DNA of 64,000 nt from Arthrobacter roseus (GTDB taxonomy: Bacteria; Actinomycetota; Actinomycetes; Actinomycetales; Micrococcaceae), in NCBI RefSeq assembly GCF_016907875.1, contig NZ_JAFBCU010000001.1, forward strand, positions 1,612,001 to 1,676,000, read 5' to 3'. The first letter of the stretch is position 1; each line of letters begins with the position of its first letter. Made by a program: the position numbers and the translations under genes. This document shows positions 54,783 through 63,822 of the stretch, piece by piece. The notes under the pieces were generated by a model, which saw nothing but the letters and a program-made list of their open reading frames with translations, made no database searches and was not told where the DNA came from.

Positions 54783-55861
54783 GACCAGAAGATGGCGGTT
54801 TTCCGCCTGGCACAACACCCTTCCTTTCCTCTGATGCCGCTATGGACCGTGCCCTGCAGGCAGCCGCACGTGGACCGAGGGGAGCCAATCCGCTGGTCGG
54901 AGCTGTCCTGACCGGTGCAGACGGCAAAGTCATCTCCGTCGGCTGGCATCGCGGGGCGGGAACGCCTCATGCAGAAATCGACGCTCTCAGCCTGGCGTCC
55001 GCAGCCAATATTTCGGTGGACGGCACCACCATGCACGTGAGCCTGGAACCCTGCAATCACACTGGCCGAACGGGTCCGTGTTCGGAGGCCATCAGGGCTG
55101 CGGGGATCAGGAAGGTCATCTATGCAACCCCCGATCCGCAGGATCACGCCAGTGGCGGAGCGCGGTATCTGGCAGCGAACGGGATCGTTGTCGAACGTGG
55201 TCTCCGGGAGTCCGATGCCCGAGCCCTGAATAATCGCTGGTTTGCCGCTCGAGCCGAACAACGACCGTTTGTCACACTTAAGGTTGCGCAGACTCTCGAC
55301 GGGTTCACAGCCGCAGCGGACGGATCCAGCCAGTGGATCACCGGGAGCCCTGCCCGCCAGGACGGGCACCGATTACGGCGGCTTACTGACGCCGTCCTCG
55401 TAGGTACTGGAACTGCTCATACGGACAATCCCCGGCTGACGGCGCGAGACGAGAACGGCGCCGTGTCCATTCGGCAGCCTCTGCGCGTTGTTGCTGGCCT
55501 GCGGGATGCCGACGCGGGGTTGCAGCTAAGCGGAGGCGATGGCCAGTGGCTCCATATTCGGGACCGAGACCCGAAGCGCATCCTTGACGTCCTGCACGAG
55601 CGGGGTATCGGTCATGTACTGATCGAGGGTGGTCCCACGGTGGCGGGCGCGTTCATCGCAGCGGAACTGGTCGATGAACTGTTCGCCTACGTTGCGCCAT
55701 CGATCCTTGGTGCGGGAAAGTCCTCCTTTGCAGGACTCAAGATTGATTCAATTCGAGAAATTCGCCGATGGGAATGGGACACGACCATGGATGGTCCGGC
55801 CACCAGATTCGGAGCGGATCTGCGGCTGCATCTGCGGCCGGAAGAGAGAGGAGATTTCTGA
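54779..55861 (+). CDS. ribD: Bifunctional riboflavin deaminase/reductase RibD
   Basis: 360 residues. The N-terminal zinc deaminase domain has GTPHAEIDAL (His, catalytic Glu) and SLEPCNHTGRTGPCSEAI (two Cys ligands). The C-terminal reductase domain starts near RPFVTLKVAQTLDGFTAAAD and includes VLVGTGTAHTDNPRLT and HVLIEGGPTVAGAFI. It catalyses the second and third steps of riboflavin synthesis. GTG 54779 overlaps the ribM stop by 4 nt. Confidence 0.95.
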   Translation: MRPEDGGFPPGTTPFLSSDAAMDRALQAAARGPRGANPLVGAVLTGADGKVISVGWHRGAGTPHAEIDALSLASAANISVDGTTMHVSLEPCNHTGRTGPCSEAIRAAGIRKVIYATPDPQDHASGGARYLAANGIVVERGLRESDARALNNRWFAARAEQRPFVTLKVAQTLDGFTAAADGSSQWITGSPARQDGHRLRRLTDAVLVGTGTAHTDNPRLTARDENGAVSIRQPLRVVAGLRDADAGLQLSGGDGQWLHIRDRDPKRILDVLHERGIGHVLIEGGPTVAGAFIAAELVDELFAYVAPSILGAGKSSFAGLKIDSIREIRRWEWDTTMDGPATRFGADLRLHLRPEERGDF

Positions 55862-56493
55862 TGTTTACAGGAATTGTTGCGGAACAGGGAACCGTCGTAG
55901 AAACAGGGAGGGCGCCGTCTGACGGCGTTGCGTCCCTGAGCTTCGATGCTCCGGCAACGTCTATTGGCCTCACCCCTGGCGGATCCATTGCCGTTAACGG
56001 CGTGTGTCTCAGCGCTACGACGATTCAGGGGAGCGTCATCACCGTGGATGTCATGGGTGAAACCATGAAACGGACCACTATCGGAGCCCTTGAGCCCGGA
56101 GAGGCCATCAACCTTGAACGATGTGTTCCCGCCGGAGGACGTCTGGACGGACATGTGGTTCAGGGACACGTTGACGGCGTGGGCACCGTGGATGAACGCG
56201 AGCACCTAGGCCAGTGGCACCGCGTACGCATCGCCGTCGACGGCGGGCTGGCCCGCTACATTGCCGAAAAGGGCTCTGTGGCTGTCGATGGCGTATCGCT
56301 CACCGTGACGGCCGTGAGCGGTGCGGACGAGAAGAAGCCGTGGTTCGAGGTGGGCCTGATTCCCATCACGCTTACCGACACAGTCCTCGGAACGCGGATG
56401 GTCGGCAGCGACGTCAATATCGAAGTAGACGTTCTCGCCAAGTACACGGAACGGTTACTCGCTTTCACCACCATAGAAGGAGGACTCCGATGA
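55861..56493 (+). CDS. ribE: Riboflavin synthase alpha chain
   Basis: 210 residues with two lumazine-binding barrels: MFTGIVAEQGTVVE with SIAVNGVCLSA in the first, DGHVVQGHVDGVGTV with SVAVDGVSLTVTAV in the second. It dismutates two 6,7-dimethyl-8-ribityllumazine molecules to riboflavin. The ATG shares one base with the ribD stop (TGATG). Confidence 0.95.
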   Translation: MFTGIVAEQGTVVETGRAPSDGVASLSFDAPATSIGLTPGGSIAVNGVCLSATTIQGSVITVDVMGETMKRTTIGALEPGEAINLERCVPAGGRLDGHVVQGHVDGVGTVDEREHLGQWHRVRIAVDGGLARYIAEKGSVAVDGVSLTVTAVSGADEKKPWFEVGLIPITLTDTVLGTRMVGSDVNIEVDVLAKYTERLLAFTTIEGGLR

Positions 56494-57140
56494 CCACGTC
56501 CTTGGACACCGTGGAATCTGCCGTAGCCGCTATCGCTGCGGGACGGTCCGTTGTCGTCGTAGATGATGAGGACAGGGAAAATGAGGGCGATATTGTTTTC
56601 GCTGCCGCACACGCCACGCCTGCCCTCATGGGTTGGACAATCCGTCACACCTCCGGCCTCATTTGTCTGCCGATGCCGAGGGCGTATACGGAGCGGCTAA
56701 TGCTGCCGGCCATGGTCAGTGTCAACGAAGATGCCAAGGGGACGGCGTACACGGTTTCCTGCGATGCGGCAGAGGGGATATCTACGGGAATCAGCGCCAC
56801 AGACCGGGCACGCACGGCGCGACTCTTGGCAGAGTCCTCCACGGTCCCATCCCAACTGACCCGTCCTGGCCACGTATTTCCACTGCAGTCAGCCGCAGGC
56901 GGAGTTGCCCAGAGACGAGGACATACCGAAGCCGCCGTCGAACTGTGTGTGCTTGCGGGCATTGCTCCCGTTGGCGTCATCGGTGAAATAGTCCACGACG
57001 ACGGAGAAATGATGCGCCTACCTGAGCTCAGGAAATTTGCTGACAGGGAGGGGATCCCGCTGATCTCCATTGAAGACCTCGTTGCCGCGTTGACAGCACA
57101 ACCATTAGCAGTCGCAGATCCCGGAGGAGTGCCACAGTGA
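56490..57140 (+). CDS. ribB: 3,4-dihydroxy-2-butanone-4-phosphate synthase
   Basis: 216 residues, a free-standing RibB domain. VVVVDDEDRENEGDIVFAA is the metal and substrate loop; IRHTSGLICLPMP, GISATDRARTARLL, RPGHVFPLQSAAGGVAQRRG and GHTEAAVELCVLAG complete the active site. It converts ribulose 5-phosphate to the four-carbon unit of lumazine. Many actinobacteria carry RibB fused to RibA; here the two domains are separate genes with a 4-nt overlap on each side. Confidence 0.94.
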   Translation: MTTSLDTVESAVAAIAAGRSVVVVDDEDRENEGDIVFAAAHATPALMGWTIRHTSGLICLPMPRAYTERLMLPAMVSVNEDAKGTAYTVSCDAAEGISTGISATDRARTARLLAESSTVPSQLTRPGHVFPLQSAAGGVAQRRGHTEAAVELCVLAGIAPVGVIGEIVHDDGEMMRLPELRKFADREGIPLISIEDLVAALTAQPLAVADPGGVPQ

Positions 57141-57790
57141 GAGCACAGGGAGCTGACGTGCCGTCAATTCTCGGTGGTCCAGTAGTCACCATTCCAACAC
57201 CGTTTGGCACTTTTCGCGTCCAGGTATGGACGGAGGGGGCAACAGGGGTAGAGCACATGAGCCTCAGCGCTGAACACCAGTCTGATGATCAAGGCATTCC
57301 CCTGGTCCGTCTGCATTCTGAATGTCTCACCGGTGACGTATTCGGCTCCTATCGGTGTGATTGCGGCGAGCAACTGGACCAGGCTCTTGCCTTGGTAAAC
57401 CGCAAAGGCGGTACCATCATCTATCTGCGGGGCCAGGAAGGCCGAGGAATCGGTCTCGCGGACAAGGTCCGCGCCTACGCTCTACAGGAAGAAGGCGCCG
57501 ACACGGTCGAGGCCAACGAACAGCTGGGTTTGCCGGTAGACGCGCGGGACTACCAAGCGGCAGCTGAAATTCTCCGAAGCCTGAACCTTGATCACATCGC
57601 TCTGCTCACCAATAATCCGGACAAATCCAATGCGCTGGCGCATCACGGCATCACCGTGGAACGTATGGTGCCTAGTGAAGTGCCCGTACGTGAGGAGAAC
57701 CGGCGATATCTGGAGACCAAACGCGACAGAATGCACCATCGTTTACTGCTGGCGGCGGATTACATCGATGCGCCGCTTCGGCAGAGTTGA
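57137..57790 (+). CDS. ribA: GTP cyclohydrolase II
   Basis: 217 residues. The zinc site is HSECLTGDVFGSYRCDCGEQ (three Cys); YLRGQEGRGIGLADKVRAYA carries the catalytic Arg region, then NEQLGLPVDARDYQAAAEIL and ALLTNNPDK bind GTP. It opens GTP to start riboflavin synthesis. GTG 57137 overlaps the ribB stop. DARDYQAAAEIL differs slightly from the usual DxRDYGxxAQIL, but the catalytic Asp/Arg/Tyr remain. An N-terminal ~20-residue leader precedes the domain. Confidence 0.93.
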   Translation: MRAQGADVPSILGGPVVTIPTPFGTFRVQVWTEGATGVEHMSLSAEHQSDDQGIPLVRLHSECLTGDVFGSYRCDCGEQLDQALALVNRKGGTIIYLRGQEGRGIGLADKVRAYALQEEGADTVEANEQLGLPVDARDYQAAAEILRSLNLDHIALLTNNPDKSNALAHHGITVERMVPSEVPVREENRRYLETKRDRMHHRLLLAADYIDAPLRQS

Positions 57791-57828
57791 AGCCAGTCAG
57801 TGACGGAATACATTGAAAGGATAAAAAG

Positions 57829-58308
57829 ATGAGTGGGCATGGAGCGCCGCAGATTGAACCCGAGAATCTGATCAGTCAGAGCGGGGGAATGAGGGTGGCC
57901 ATCGTCGCCGCGCAGTGGCACACACAGATCATGGATGCGTTGCTCGATGGCGCGCTCCGCGCAGCCCGTGCCTCTGGTGTCGACCCGGTGGTGGTTCGCG
58001 TGCCCGGAAGCTTCGAGCTGACCGTAGCAACGGCCCGTCTGGTTCGGAGTTTCGATGCCGTCGTCGCTCTCGGCGTCGTTATTCGCGGCGGGACACCACA
58101 CTTTGAGTATGTCTGCCAAGCAGCAACTATGGGCCTTTCCGAGATCAGTGCACGCACGGGTACGCCGGTCGGTTTTGGTGTCCTGACCTGCGACACCGAG
58201 GAACAAGCGCTCGACCGATCTGGACTTCCAGATTCCAGCGAAGACAAGGGATTCGAGGCCATGATGGCGGCCATTGCGACATCTATCGCCTTGCAGCAAT
58301 GGACATGA
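57829..58308 (+). CDS. ribH: 6,7-dimethyl-8-ribityllumazine synthase
   Basis: 159 residues. [20 protein letters not shown] (aromatic substrate-binding Trp), [37 protein letters not shown] (catalytic His) and [20 protein letters not shown] are the family motifs. It joins the RibD and RibB products, forming icosahedral or pentameric assemblies. Last gene of the RFN operon; AAAGGATAAAAAG precedes the ATG. Confidence 0.95.
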   Translation: MSGHGAPQIEPENLISQSGGMRVAIVAAQWHTQIMDALLDGALRAARASGVDPVVVRVPGSFELTVATARLVRSFDAVVALGVVIRGGTPHFEYVCQAATMGLSEISARTGTPVGFGVLTCDTEEQALDRSGLPDSSEDKGFEAMMAAIATSIALQQWT

Positions 58309-58368
58309 CGTGCACTCGTGGTTTGCTGAGAAAATGCGTTCAAGCCGTGCGACCGGTAATCTGGCATA

Positions 58369-58632
58369 GTGAAAACGTTTGAGACCCTCTTCGCCGAACT
58401 TTCGGAGAAAGCGTCATCCCGGCCGAAAGGTTCGCGAACCGTCGTCGAACTTGATTCTGGAGTGCACGGGATCGGTAAGAAGATCGTGGAGGAAGCGGCC
58501 GAAGTCTGGATGGCTGCCGAGTATCAATCCACGGAAGAAGCGGCGGAAGAAATGTCACAGCTGATCTATCATCTGCAGGTCATGATGATCGCCAAGGGGC
58601 TGACTCTGACCGACGTCTACAAGCATCTCTAG
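58369..58632 (+). CDS. hisE: Phosphoribosyl-ATP pyrophosphatase
   Basis: 87 residues, all-alpha MazG-like fold. [40 protein letters not shown] (acidic metal ligands) and [20 protein letters not shown] identify HisE. It hydrolyses PR-ATP to PR-AMP, the second histidine step. The GTG start has no Shine-Dalgarno; TAATCT (58357-58362) ends 6 nt upstream, so a leaderless transcript is likely. Confidence 0.94.
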   Translation: MKTFETLFAELSEKASSRPKGSRTVVELDSGVHGIGKKIVEEAAEVWMAAEYQSTEEAAEEMSQLIYHLQVMMIAKGLTLTDVYKHL

Positions 58633-58667
58633 CCGCGCCGCATGCTTTGCATGGTGGGCGCGGCTAG
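58629..58667 (+). terminator. Hairpin between hisE and hisG
   Basis: An 11-bp perfect stem (CTAGCCGCGCC 58629-58639 with GGCGCGGCTAG 58657-58667) encloses a second stem (CATGC/GCATG). The hisE stop codon lies in its left arm. There is no T tract, so it may attenuate, terminate partially or stabilise the hisE message. Confidence 0.6.
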
Positions 58668-58710
58668 CCATCGTCCGCTTTCCCTCCATTTCTGAAGGAC
58701 GTACCTGAAT

Positions 58711-59553
58711 ATGCTTCGTATTGCCGTACCCAATAAAGGCTCCCTGTCCGAACTCGCCTCTGCCTTGCTGACCGAAGCTGGATACCGACAACGGCGCGAT
58801 TCCCGCGAACTGGTGATGGAGGACCCCGAGAACCACGTTGAGTTCTTCTTCCTTCGGCCGCGGGACATCGCCGTATATGTGGGCGCCGGAACGCTCGACG
58901 TCGGCATCACCGGACGTGACCTCTTTCATGACGCGCAGGTCAATGCGGAGGAGATCATGTCGCTCGGATTTGGCCGTTCGACGTTCCGGTTCGCAGGTCC
59001 CACTGGCGTCTTTTCGACGACTTCTGAGCTCGACGGCAAGCGCTTGGCGACCAGTTATGACGGTTTGTTACGGCACTATCTGGCGGACCGGGGAATCAAC
59101 GCGAGTGTCGTTCGTCTCGACGGTGCAGTGGAGTCCTCTGTCCGGTTGGGTGTCGCGGATGCCATTGCCGACGTCGTGGAAACCGGTAGTACGTTGCGTG
59201 CCGCCGGGATGGAGGTTTTTGGTGACCCTATTCTGGAATCCGAAGCCGTGCTCATTGGCCGTAGCGGCCACGGGCCTCAGGGTGTCGATGTTTTGATTCG
59301 AAGACTGCACGGAGTAATTGTGGCCAGGAGCTACGTCCTGCTCGATTACGACATTCGGCGAGATTTGGTGGACCGCGCCGCGGATCTCACTCCAGGACTT
59401 GAATCGCCCACAGTGTCGCCGTTGAGGGATTCAGACTGGGTGGCAGTCCGGTCCATGGTGGAGCGGTCGCAAACCAACCGGATCATGGATGAACTCTACG
59501 ATCTGGGCGCGCGGGCCATTTTGGTCAGCACTATCCACGCTTGCAGGATTTAG
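58711..59553 (+). CDS. hisG: ATP phosphoribosyltransferase (long form)
   Basis: 280 residues, the long hexameric HisG with its own C-terminal ACT-like regulatory domain, so no HisZ is needed. [40 protein letters not shown] and the PRPP loop region [20 protein letters not shown] are visible; the C-terminal part ([20 protein letters not shown]) should bind histidine for feedback inhibition. It commits ATP and PRPP to histidine synthesis. GAAGGA precedes the ATG. Confidence 0.95.
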   Translation: MLRIAVPNKGSLSELASALLTEAGYRQRRDSRELVMEDPENHVEFFFLRPRDIAVYVGAGTLDVGITGRDLFHDAQVNAEEIMSLGFGRSTFRFAGPTGVFSTTSELDGKRLATSYDGLLRHYLADRGINASVVRLDGAVESSVRLGVADAIADVVETGSTLRAAGMEVFGDPILESEAVLIGRSGHGPQGVDVLIRRLHGVIVARSYVLLDYDIRRDLVDRAADLTPGLESPTVSPLRDSDWVAVRSMVERSQTNRIMDELYDLGARAILVSTIHACRI

Positions 59554-59555
59554 AC

Positions 59556-60326
59556 GTGTCCGTAGCGATTCGAGTGATTCCGTGCCTCGACGTCGAAGCC
59601 GGCAGAGTGGTTAAAGGTGTGAACTTCGAGAACCTTCGGGATGCCGGGGACCCTGTTGAACTGGCCCGCCAGTACGATAGCGCGGGGGCCGACGAACTGA
59701 CGTTTCTCGACGTTACGGCAAGCTCAAGCGCAAGAGAGACCACCTTTGATGTGGTGTCACGTACAGCGGAAGAGGTCTTCATCCCGCTCACGGTGGGCGG
59801 TGGTGTGAGGAGCGTTGATGATATAGACCGTCTGCTTCGTTGCGGGGCGGATAAAGCGTCCATTAACACCGCCGCTGTTTCCCGCCCTGGAATTATTGAT
59901 GAGATCACCCGCAGATTTGGTTCTCAGGTGTTGGTGCTCTCCATCGACGCCCGGCGATCCCGAGAGGTTCACACAGCGTCTGGATTCGAGGTGACAACCC
60001 ATGGTGGACGTCGGGGAACGGGTATCGACGCCGTCGCCTGGGCCCGGGAAGCCGCGGACCGGGGCGTCGGTGAAATCCTTTTGAACTCCATCGATGCTGA
60101 CGGCGTTGGTGCTGGATTCGATCTTGAATTGATCCGCGCAGTCCGCGGGGCTGCCCCGGTTCCGTTGATCGCCTCCGGAGGTGCGGGGCTGCCTGAACAT
60201 TTCCCGCCCGCCATCGAGGCAGGGGCAGATGCCGTGCTGGCGGCGTCCATGTTCCACTTCGGGCCAGTCGACATGTTGGGCAAGGTCAAGGACGCCATTC
60301 GAGCCGCAGGCTACGCAGTGAGATAA
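59556..60326 (+). CDS. hisF: Imidazole glycerol phosphate synthase cyclase subunit
   Basis: 256 residues, TIM barrel. [20 protein letters not shown] (first catalytic Asp), [40 protein letters not shown] and [20 protein letters not shown] (second catalytic Asp) define HisF. With HisH it closes the imidazole ring and releases AICAR. GTG 59556 starts 2 nt after the hisG stop, with AGGA upstream. hisH and hisA are not in this window. Confidence 0.95.
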   Translation: MSVAIRVIPCLDVEAGRVVKGVNFENLRDAGDPVELARQYDSAGADELTFLDVTASSSARETTFDVVSRTAEEVFIPLTVGGGVRSVDDIDRLLRCGADKASINTAAVSRPGIIDEITRRFGSQVLVLSIDARRSREVHTASGFEVTTHGGRRGTGIDAVAWAREAADRGVGEILLNSIDADGVGAGFDLELIRAVRGAAPVPLIASGGAGLPEHFPPAIEAGADAVLAASMFHFGPVDMLGKVKDAIRAAGYAVR

Positions 60327-60341
60327 ACGTTTCTGGAAACT

Positions 60342-60995
60342 TTAACGGTCCGGGAGCCCCGTCCGGGATCTCTCCAGCAGGTCGACGGCGTCTGGTTGTC
60401 CTTCGAACGTGACCAGTGCGTGGCAGGTCCGCCCGTGTGCGTGCATCACCAGTTCCCCCGGTTCGCCGGTGATTGCGACGGACATCGCACCGCGCTTGGC
60501 GACATGCCGAGGACCGTTGGGCCTGACCAGAACAATGCCGACGTCCATTCCGCGGTAAAGGAGTGTCGCGCGTTTCACCAGCTCATGCCACAGGGCATCA
60601 GCGTACTCGGGGTCTAGAGCGCGCGGCGCCCACCGGTCCACCGCCCTGCGGACATCTTCGGTGTGCACGAAATACTCCAACAGATGGACGCTGGTCTCCA
60701 GCGAACGTATGCGCATGGGTGAGAGCCGACCAGGGCCAGCACGGAAGTCGGCTACGAGTTGTTCGTAGTCAACGGAATTTTCAACGCGGGCTGCACGTCT
60801 GTTCGTCGCACCGTCGGCCAGTGTGGAAAGCGGTTTCAGGAGTAGGCCAGCGCCAACATCGGGCCGTCGTTCCCGGAGGTATAGGTGTGAGGCGAGATGT
60901 TTTGTCTTCCATCCCTCGCAGAGCGTGGGGGAGTCCGGTCCGGCTGCCAACAGCGTCTCGGACAGTACTTCCCTCGAAGGCTCAACGAATACCAT
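60342..60995 (-). CDS. TIGR03085 family metal-binding protein
   Basis: 217 residues, DinB/maleylpyruvate isomerase-like four-helix fold. DSPTLCEGWKTKHLASHLYL with LRERRPDVGAG and LLEYFVHTEDVRRA supply the conserved His residues expected to bind a divalent metal, possibly with mycothiol as cofactor. Reaction unknown. It interrupts the his genes on the opposite strand, 15 nt from the hisF stop. ATG 60995 is chosen by family N-termini; no clear ribosome site is present, and ATG 61013 is an alternative. Confidence 0.83.
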   Translation of the reverse strand: MVFVEPSREVLSETLLAAGPDSPTLCEGWKTKHLASHLYLRERRPDVGAGLLLKPLSTLADGATNRRAARVENSVDYEQLVADFRAGPGRLSPMRIRSLETSVHLLEYFVHTEDVRRAVDRWAPRALDPEYADALWHELVKRATLLYRGMDVGIVLVRPNGPRHVAKRGAMSVAITGEPGELVMHAHGRTCHALVTFEGQPDAVDLLERSRTGLPDR

Positions 60996-61086
60996 TACTG
61001 CTGAAATTAGCACGAACTATAGCTCTGTGGGCGGAAGCTGCCGCAATCATCGGTGACAGCTGTCGGAGTGACTAGAATAGGAATCG

Positions 61087-61554
61087 ATGTCAACAGAGAT
61101 TTTTTCCGCAGATAACTCCCCAAACTCACGATCCATGTCCCGCAGCGATACTGGTCCGGTGCGGCCGGGGGCCAGCGACCTCGACGAGCACGTGGCGCGG
61201 AAGTTGAAACACGACGGCAACGGACTGGTCGCTGCGGTCGTTCAACAATACGATTCCGGGGAAGTGTTGATGCTCGGGTGGATGGATGACGAAGCGTTGC
61301 GCAGAACACTCACCACGGGCAGGGCAACCTACTTTTCCCGTTCTCGACAAGAATATTGGCGCAAAGGGGACACCTCGGGAAACGTCCAGTTGGTGAAGGG
61401 TGTCAGCCTCGACTGCGACGGCGATGCGCTTCTGGTGCGTGTTGATCAACTCGGGGCAGCGTGTCACACCGGGACGGACACATGCTTTACCGGCCGGGAT
61501 ATCGAAACCGTCACCGGTTCCCGTCTGGATCATCGCTCTCCTGGCGAAAAGTGA
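61087..61554 (+). CDS. hisI: Phosphoribosyl-AMP cyclohydrolase
   Basis: 155 residues. The core starts at residue ~45 ([20 protein letters not shown], then [40 protein letters not shown] and TGTDTCF), with the zinc cysteines in LDCDGD and GAACHTG...DTCF. It opens the purine ring of PR-AMP, the third histidine step. The N-terminal ~40 residues are Ser/Pro-rich; ATG 61135 is a possible shorter start. TAGAAT (61073-61078) just upstream is a possible -10. trpE starts 10 nt after the stop. Confidence 0.92.
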   Translation: MSTEIFSADNSPNSRSMSRSDTGPVRPGASDLDEHVARKLKHDGNGLVAAVVQQYDSGEVLMLGWMDDEALRRTLTTGRATYFSRSRQEYWRKGDTSGNVQLVKGVSLDCDGDALLVRVDQLGAACHTGTDTCFTGRDIETVTGSRLDHRSPGEK

Positions 61555-61564
61555 AGGGTCAGAT

Positions 61565-63136
61565 ATGGCAATTTATGACGGGATTACCCCCGACCTCGCG
61601 CAGTTCTGTGAGCTCGCGGTCAACCGCCGGGTTATCCCCGTTCGTTTGAAGGTGCTGGCGGACTCTGAGACGCCTGTGGGGATTTACCGCAAACTGACGG
61701 GCTCGCGTGCTGGAACGTTCCTCATGGAGTCCGCTGCCGTTGGCGGCGCCTGGTCCAGATATTCCTTCATCGGTGTTCACTCCAGGGCCACCTTGACCAG
61801 CGACGACGGTCAAGCTTGTTGGATCGGAGAGCCCCCGGTGGGTGCCCCTACGTCGGGCGACACCATGGAAGCGCTCAGAGGAACTATCGATGCTCTCGCG
61901 ACTGAACGGTTCGAGAATGTTCCGCCGTTCACCTCGGGCATGGTCGGATTCATCGGGTGGGACTCAGTCCGCCACTGGGAGAAGCTGCCCTCACCGCCTG
62001 AAGATGACCTCCATCTGCCCGAACTGGCCATGAATCTGGTGAGTGATGTGGCGATCCATGACAACTCTGACGGTTCAGTCATGCTCGTCGCCAACGCTAT
62101 CAATTACGATAACTCACCTCACCGTGTGGATGAGGCATGGCACGACGCCGTCAGCCGTCTTCACAGTATGCTCGATCGGCTCCACAGCCCGGGGAACGGC
62201 GATATTGTGTGCCCGCCTACAGCCCTGTTGTCACCGGAAAAATTGATGTCGGAGGTCCGGCAGAGCTGGGACCACGCCGCCTTCATGCGCGCCATTGATA
62301 CGTGCAAGGAAGCGATCGTGGACGGGGAAGTTTTCCAGATCGTGATTTCCAGACGATTCGAACTCTCCTGTGATGCTCCTCCACTGGATGTGTATCGAAT
62401 GCTCCGCAGCAGCAACCCCAGTCCCTATATGTATCTGTTCAATTTTGAAGACCGTGCTGGAGCGCCCTACGCCGTTGTAGGGTCATCTCCTGAGGCACTG
62501 GTTACCGTTGCCGGAAACGACGTCTCGATGCACCCGATTGCGGGCTCTCGCCCGCGTAGCCGCCATGCTGAGGCCGACCGCGATATGGCGGAAGAATTGC
62601 TCACTGACACCAAGGAACGCTCCGAGCATCTGATGCTGGTGGATTTGGCCAGAAATGACATCTCGCGGGTCTGCGTTCCTGGATCAGTCGAGGTGAGCCA
62701 GTTCATGGAGGTTGAACGCTTCAGCCACATCATGCACCTGGTGTCCACTGTCAACGGAGAGATGTCGCCGGCATGCAGCGCGTTTGATGTTCTAGCAGCA
62801 ACCTTCCCAGCGGGAACATTGTCAGGGGCACCCAAGCCCAGGGCGCTGCAGTTGTTAGACGAGCTCGAACCTCACCGTCGCAGCGTATACGGCGGGGTTG
62901 TGGGCTACTTCGATTTTGCCGGAGATATGGATGTCGCGATCGCTATTCGCTCTGCACTTCTCAAAGACAGAACCGCCTTCATTCAGGCAGGCGCGGGGAT
63001 CGTCGCCGATTCAGACCCGGAGAGTGAGGCTGCGGAAACCTTGAGTAAGGCAGCAGCGCCGCTTCGCGCCGCATATTTTGCACATCAGCGTGCGCTATCG
63101 AAGGCCGATGGCACAGCACAGACGGAGACCTTATGA
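61565..63136 (+). CDS. trpE: Anthranilate synthase component I
   Basis: 523 residues. PVGIYRKLTGSRAGTFLMES belongs to the tryptophan-feedback region; the chorismate-binding domain has VFQIVISRRFELSCDAPPLD, HPIAGSRPRSRHAEADRDMA, ERSEHLMLVDLARNDISRVC and FPAGTLSGAPKPRALQLLDE, all TrpE hallmarks. It makes anthranilate from chorismate with TrpG. AAGGG lies about 8 nt before the ATG. The stop overlaps the next gene (ATGA). No trp leader peptide or attenuator was found upstream. Confidence 0.95.
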   Translation: MAIYDGITPDLAQFCELAVNRRVIPVRLKVLADSETPVGIYRKLTGSRAGTFLMESAAVGGAWSRYSFIGVHSRATLTSDDGQACWIGEPPVGAPTSGDTMEALRGTIDALATERFENVPPFTSGMVGFIGWDSVRHWEKLPSPPEDDLHLPELAMNLVSDVAIHDNSDGSVMLVANAINYDNSPHRVDEAWHDAVSRLHSMLDRLHSPGNGDIVCPPTALLSPEKLMSEVRQSWDHAAFMRAIDTCKEAIVDGEVFQIVISRRFELSCDAPPLDVYRMLRSSNPSPYMYLFNFEDRAGAPYAVVGSSPEALVTVAGNDVSMHPIAGSRPRSRHAEADRDMAEELLTDTKERSEHLMLVDLARNDISRVCVPGSVEVSQFMEVERFSHIMHLVSTVNGEMSPACSAFDVLAATFPAGTLSGAPKPRALQLLDELEPHRRSVYGGVVGYFDFAGDMDVAIAIRSALLKDRTAFIQAGAGIVADSDPESEAAETLSKAAAPLRAAYFAHQRALSKADGTAQTETL

Positions 63137-63747
63137 CACAGCGTGGGGAATCAAGGACCCGGAAACGGATCACAGTGGTACTCATAGCGGTCCTACTGTC
63201 TCTGGTGGCTTTTGGAGCTACTACGCAAACGTGGTTGAGTATTCAGTTGCCGCAGACGGCGATCAAGACTCCGAAGATCGATGTTGCTGGTTCCGAGGCG
63301 GCTACCGCAGTGACAGCTTTTGCGTTGGTGGGGCTGGCGGCATCCCTTGCTGTTTCCATCGCTGGCCCGGTATTGAGATGGATCATCATTGGTGTGCTGT
63401 TCGTTGCTGGAATCGGCATCGCGTGGTCCAGTGCAGCCATCGTTCAAGATCCTGCGTCGGCCGCATCAGTGGCTGTGGGCACCGCGATAGGCATCACGGA
63501 TACGAGCGCTGCGTCAATCGCCGTTACTGTGTTTCCTCTGGTGTCAGCCAGCGCGGGACTTTTGATGGCGATCACAGCAGTGTGGGCAGCCATCGTGGGC
63601 AGAAGCTGGGGTACCTCCCGTCGGTATTCCTCAACGGCACGTGGAGGCCTCAACGATCACGGGCCAGATGAGAAACTTGAAGGCGCCCCGCGGGATGACA
63701 TCGACAGTTGGGATCAGCTCAGCCACGGCGACGACCCTACCCGTTAA
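63133..63747 (+). CDS. Trp biosynthesis-associated membrane protein (TIGR02234-like)
   Basis: 204 residues with four membrane helices (about 15-35, 60-80, 87-107, 135-155). The N-terminus (RKRITVVLIAVLLSLVAFGA) and the periplasmic TQTWLSIQLPQTAIKTPKID followed by VAGSEAATAVTAFALVGLA match the family found between trpE and trpC in actinobacteria. Function unknown, possibly a tryptophan-related transporter or stabiliser. ATG overlaps the trpE stop by 4 nt. Confidence 0.85.
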   Translation: MTQRGESRTRKRITVVLIAVLLSLVAFGATTQTWLSIQLPQTAIKTPKIDVAGSEAATAVTAFALVGLAASLAVSIAGPVLRWIIIGVLFVAGIGIAWSSAAIVQDPASAASVAVGTAIGITDTSAASIAVTVFPLVSASAGLLMAITAVWAAIVGRSWGTSRRYSSTARGGLNDHGPDEKLEGAPRDDIDSWDQLSHGDDPTR

Positions 63748-63822
63748 TGCGGGCAGGACGATTCGGGCCCGTCAGGAACTAATGGCAGAATGACTACAGC
63801 AACGTTTTCAAGGAGACACATC

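Noticed and set aside
61400-61564. N-terminal extension of trpE
   Set aside because: It overlaps hisI in another frame and resembles no TrpE leader; ATG 61565 has a ribosome site.
61480-61565. Possible trp leader peptide and attenuator before trpE
   Set aside because: This is hisI coding sequence; no Trp-rich short frame or terminator/antiterminator pair was found.
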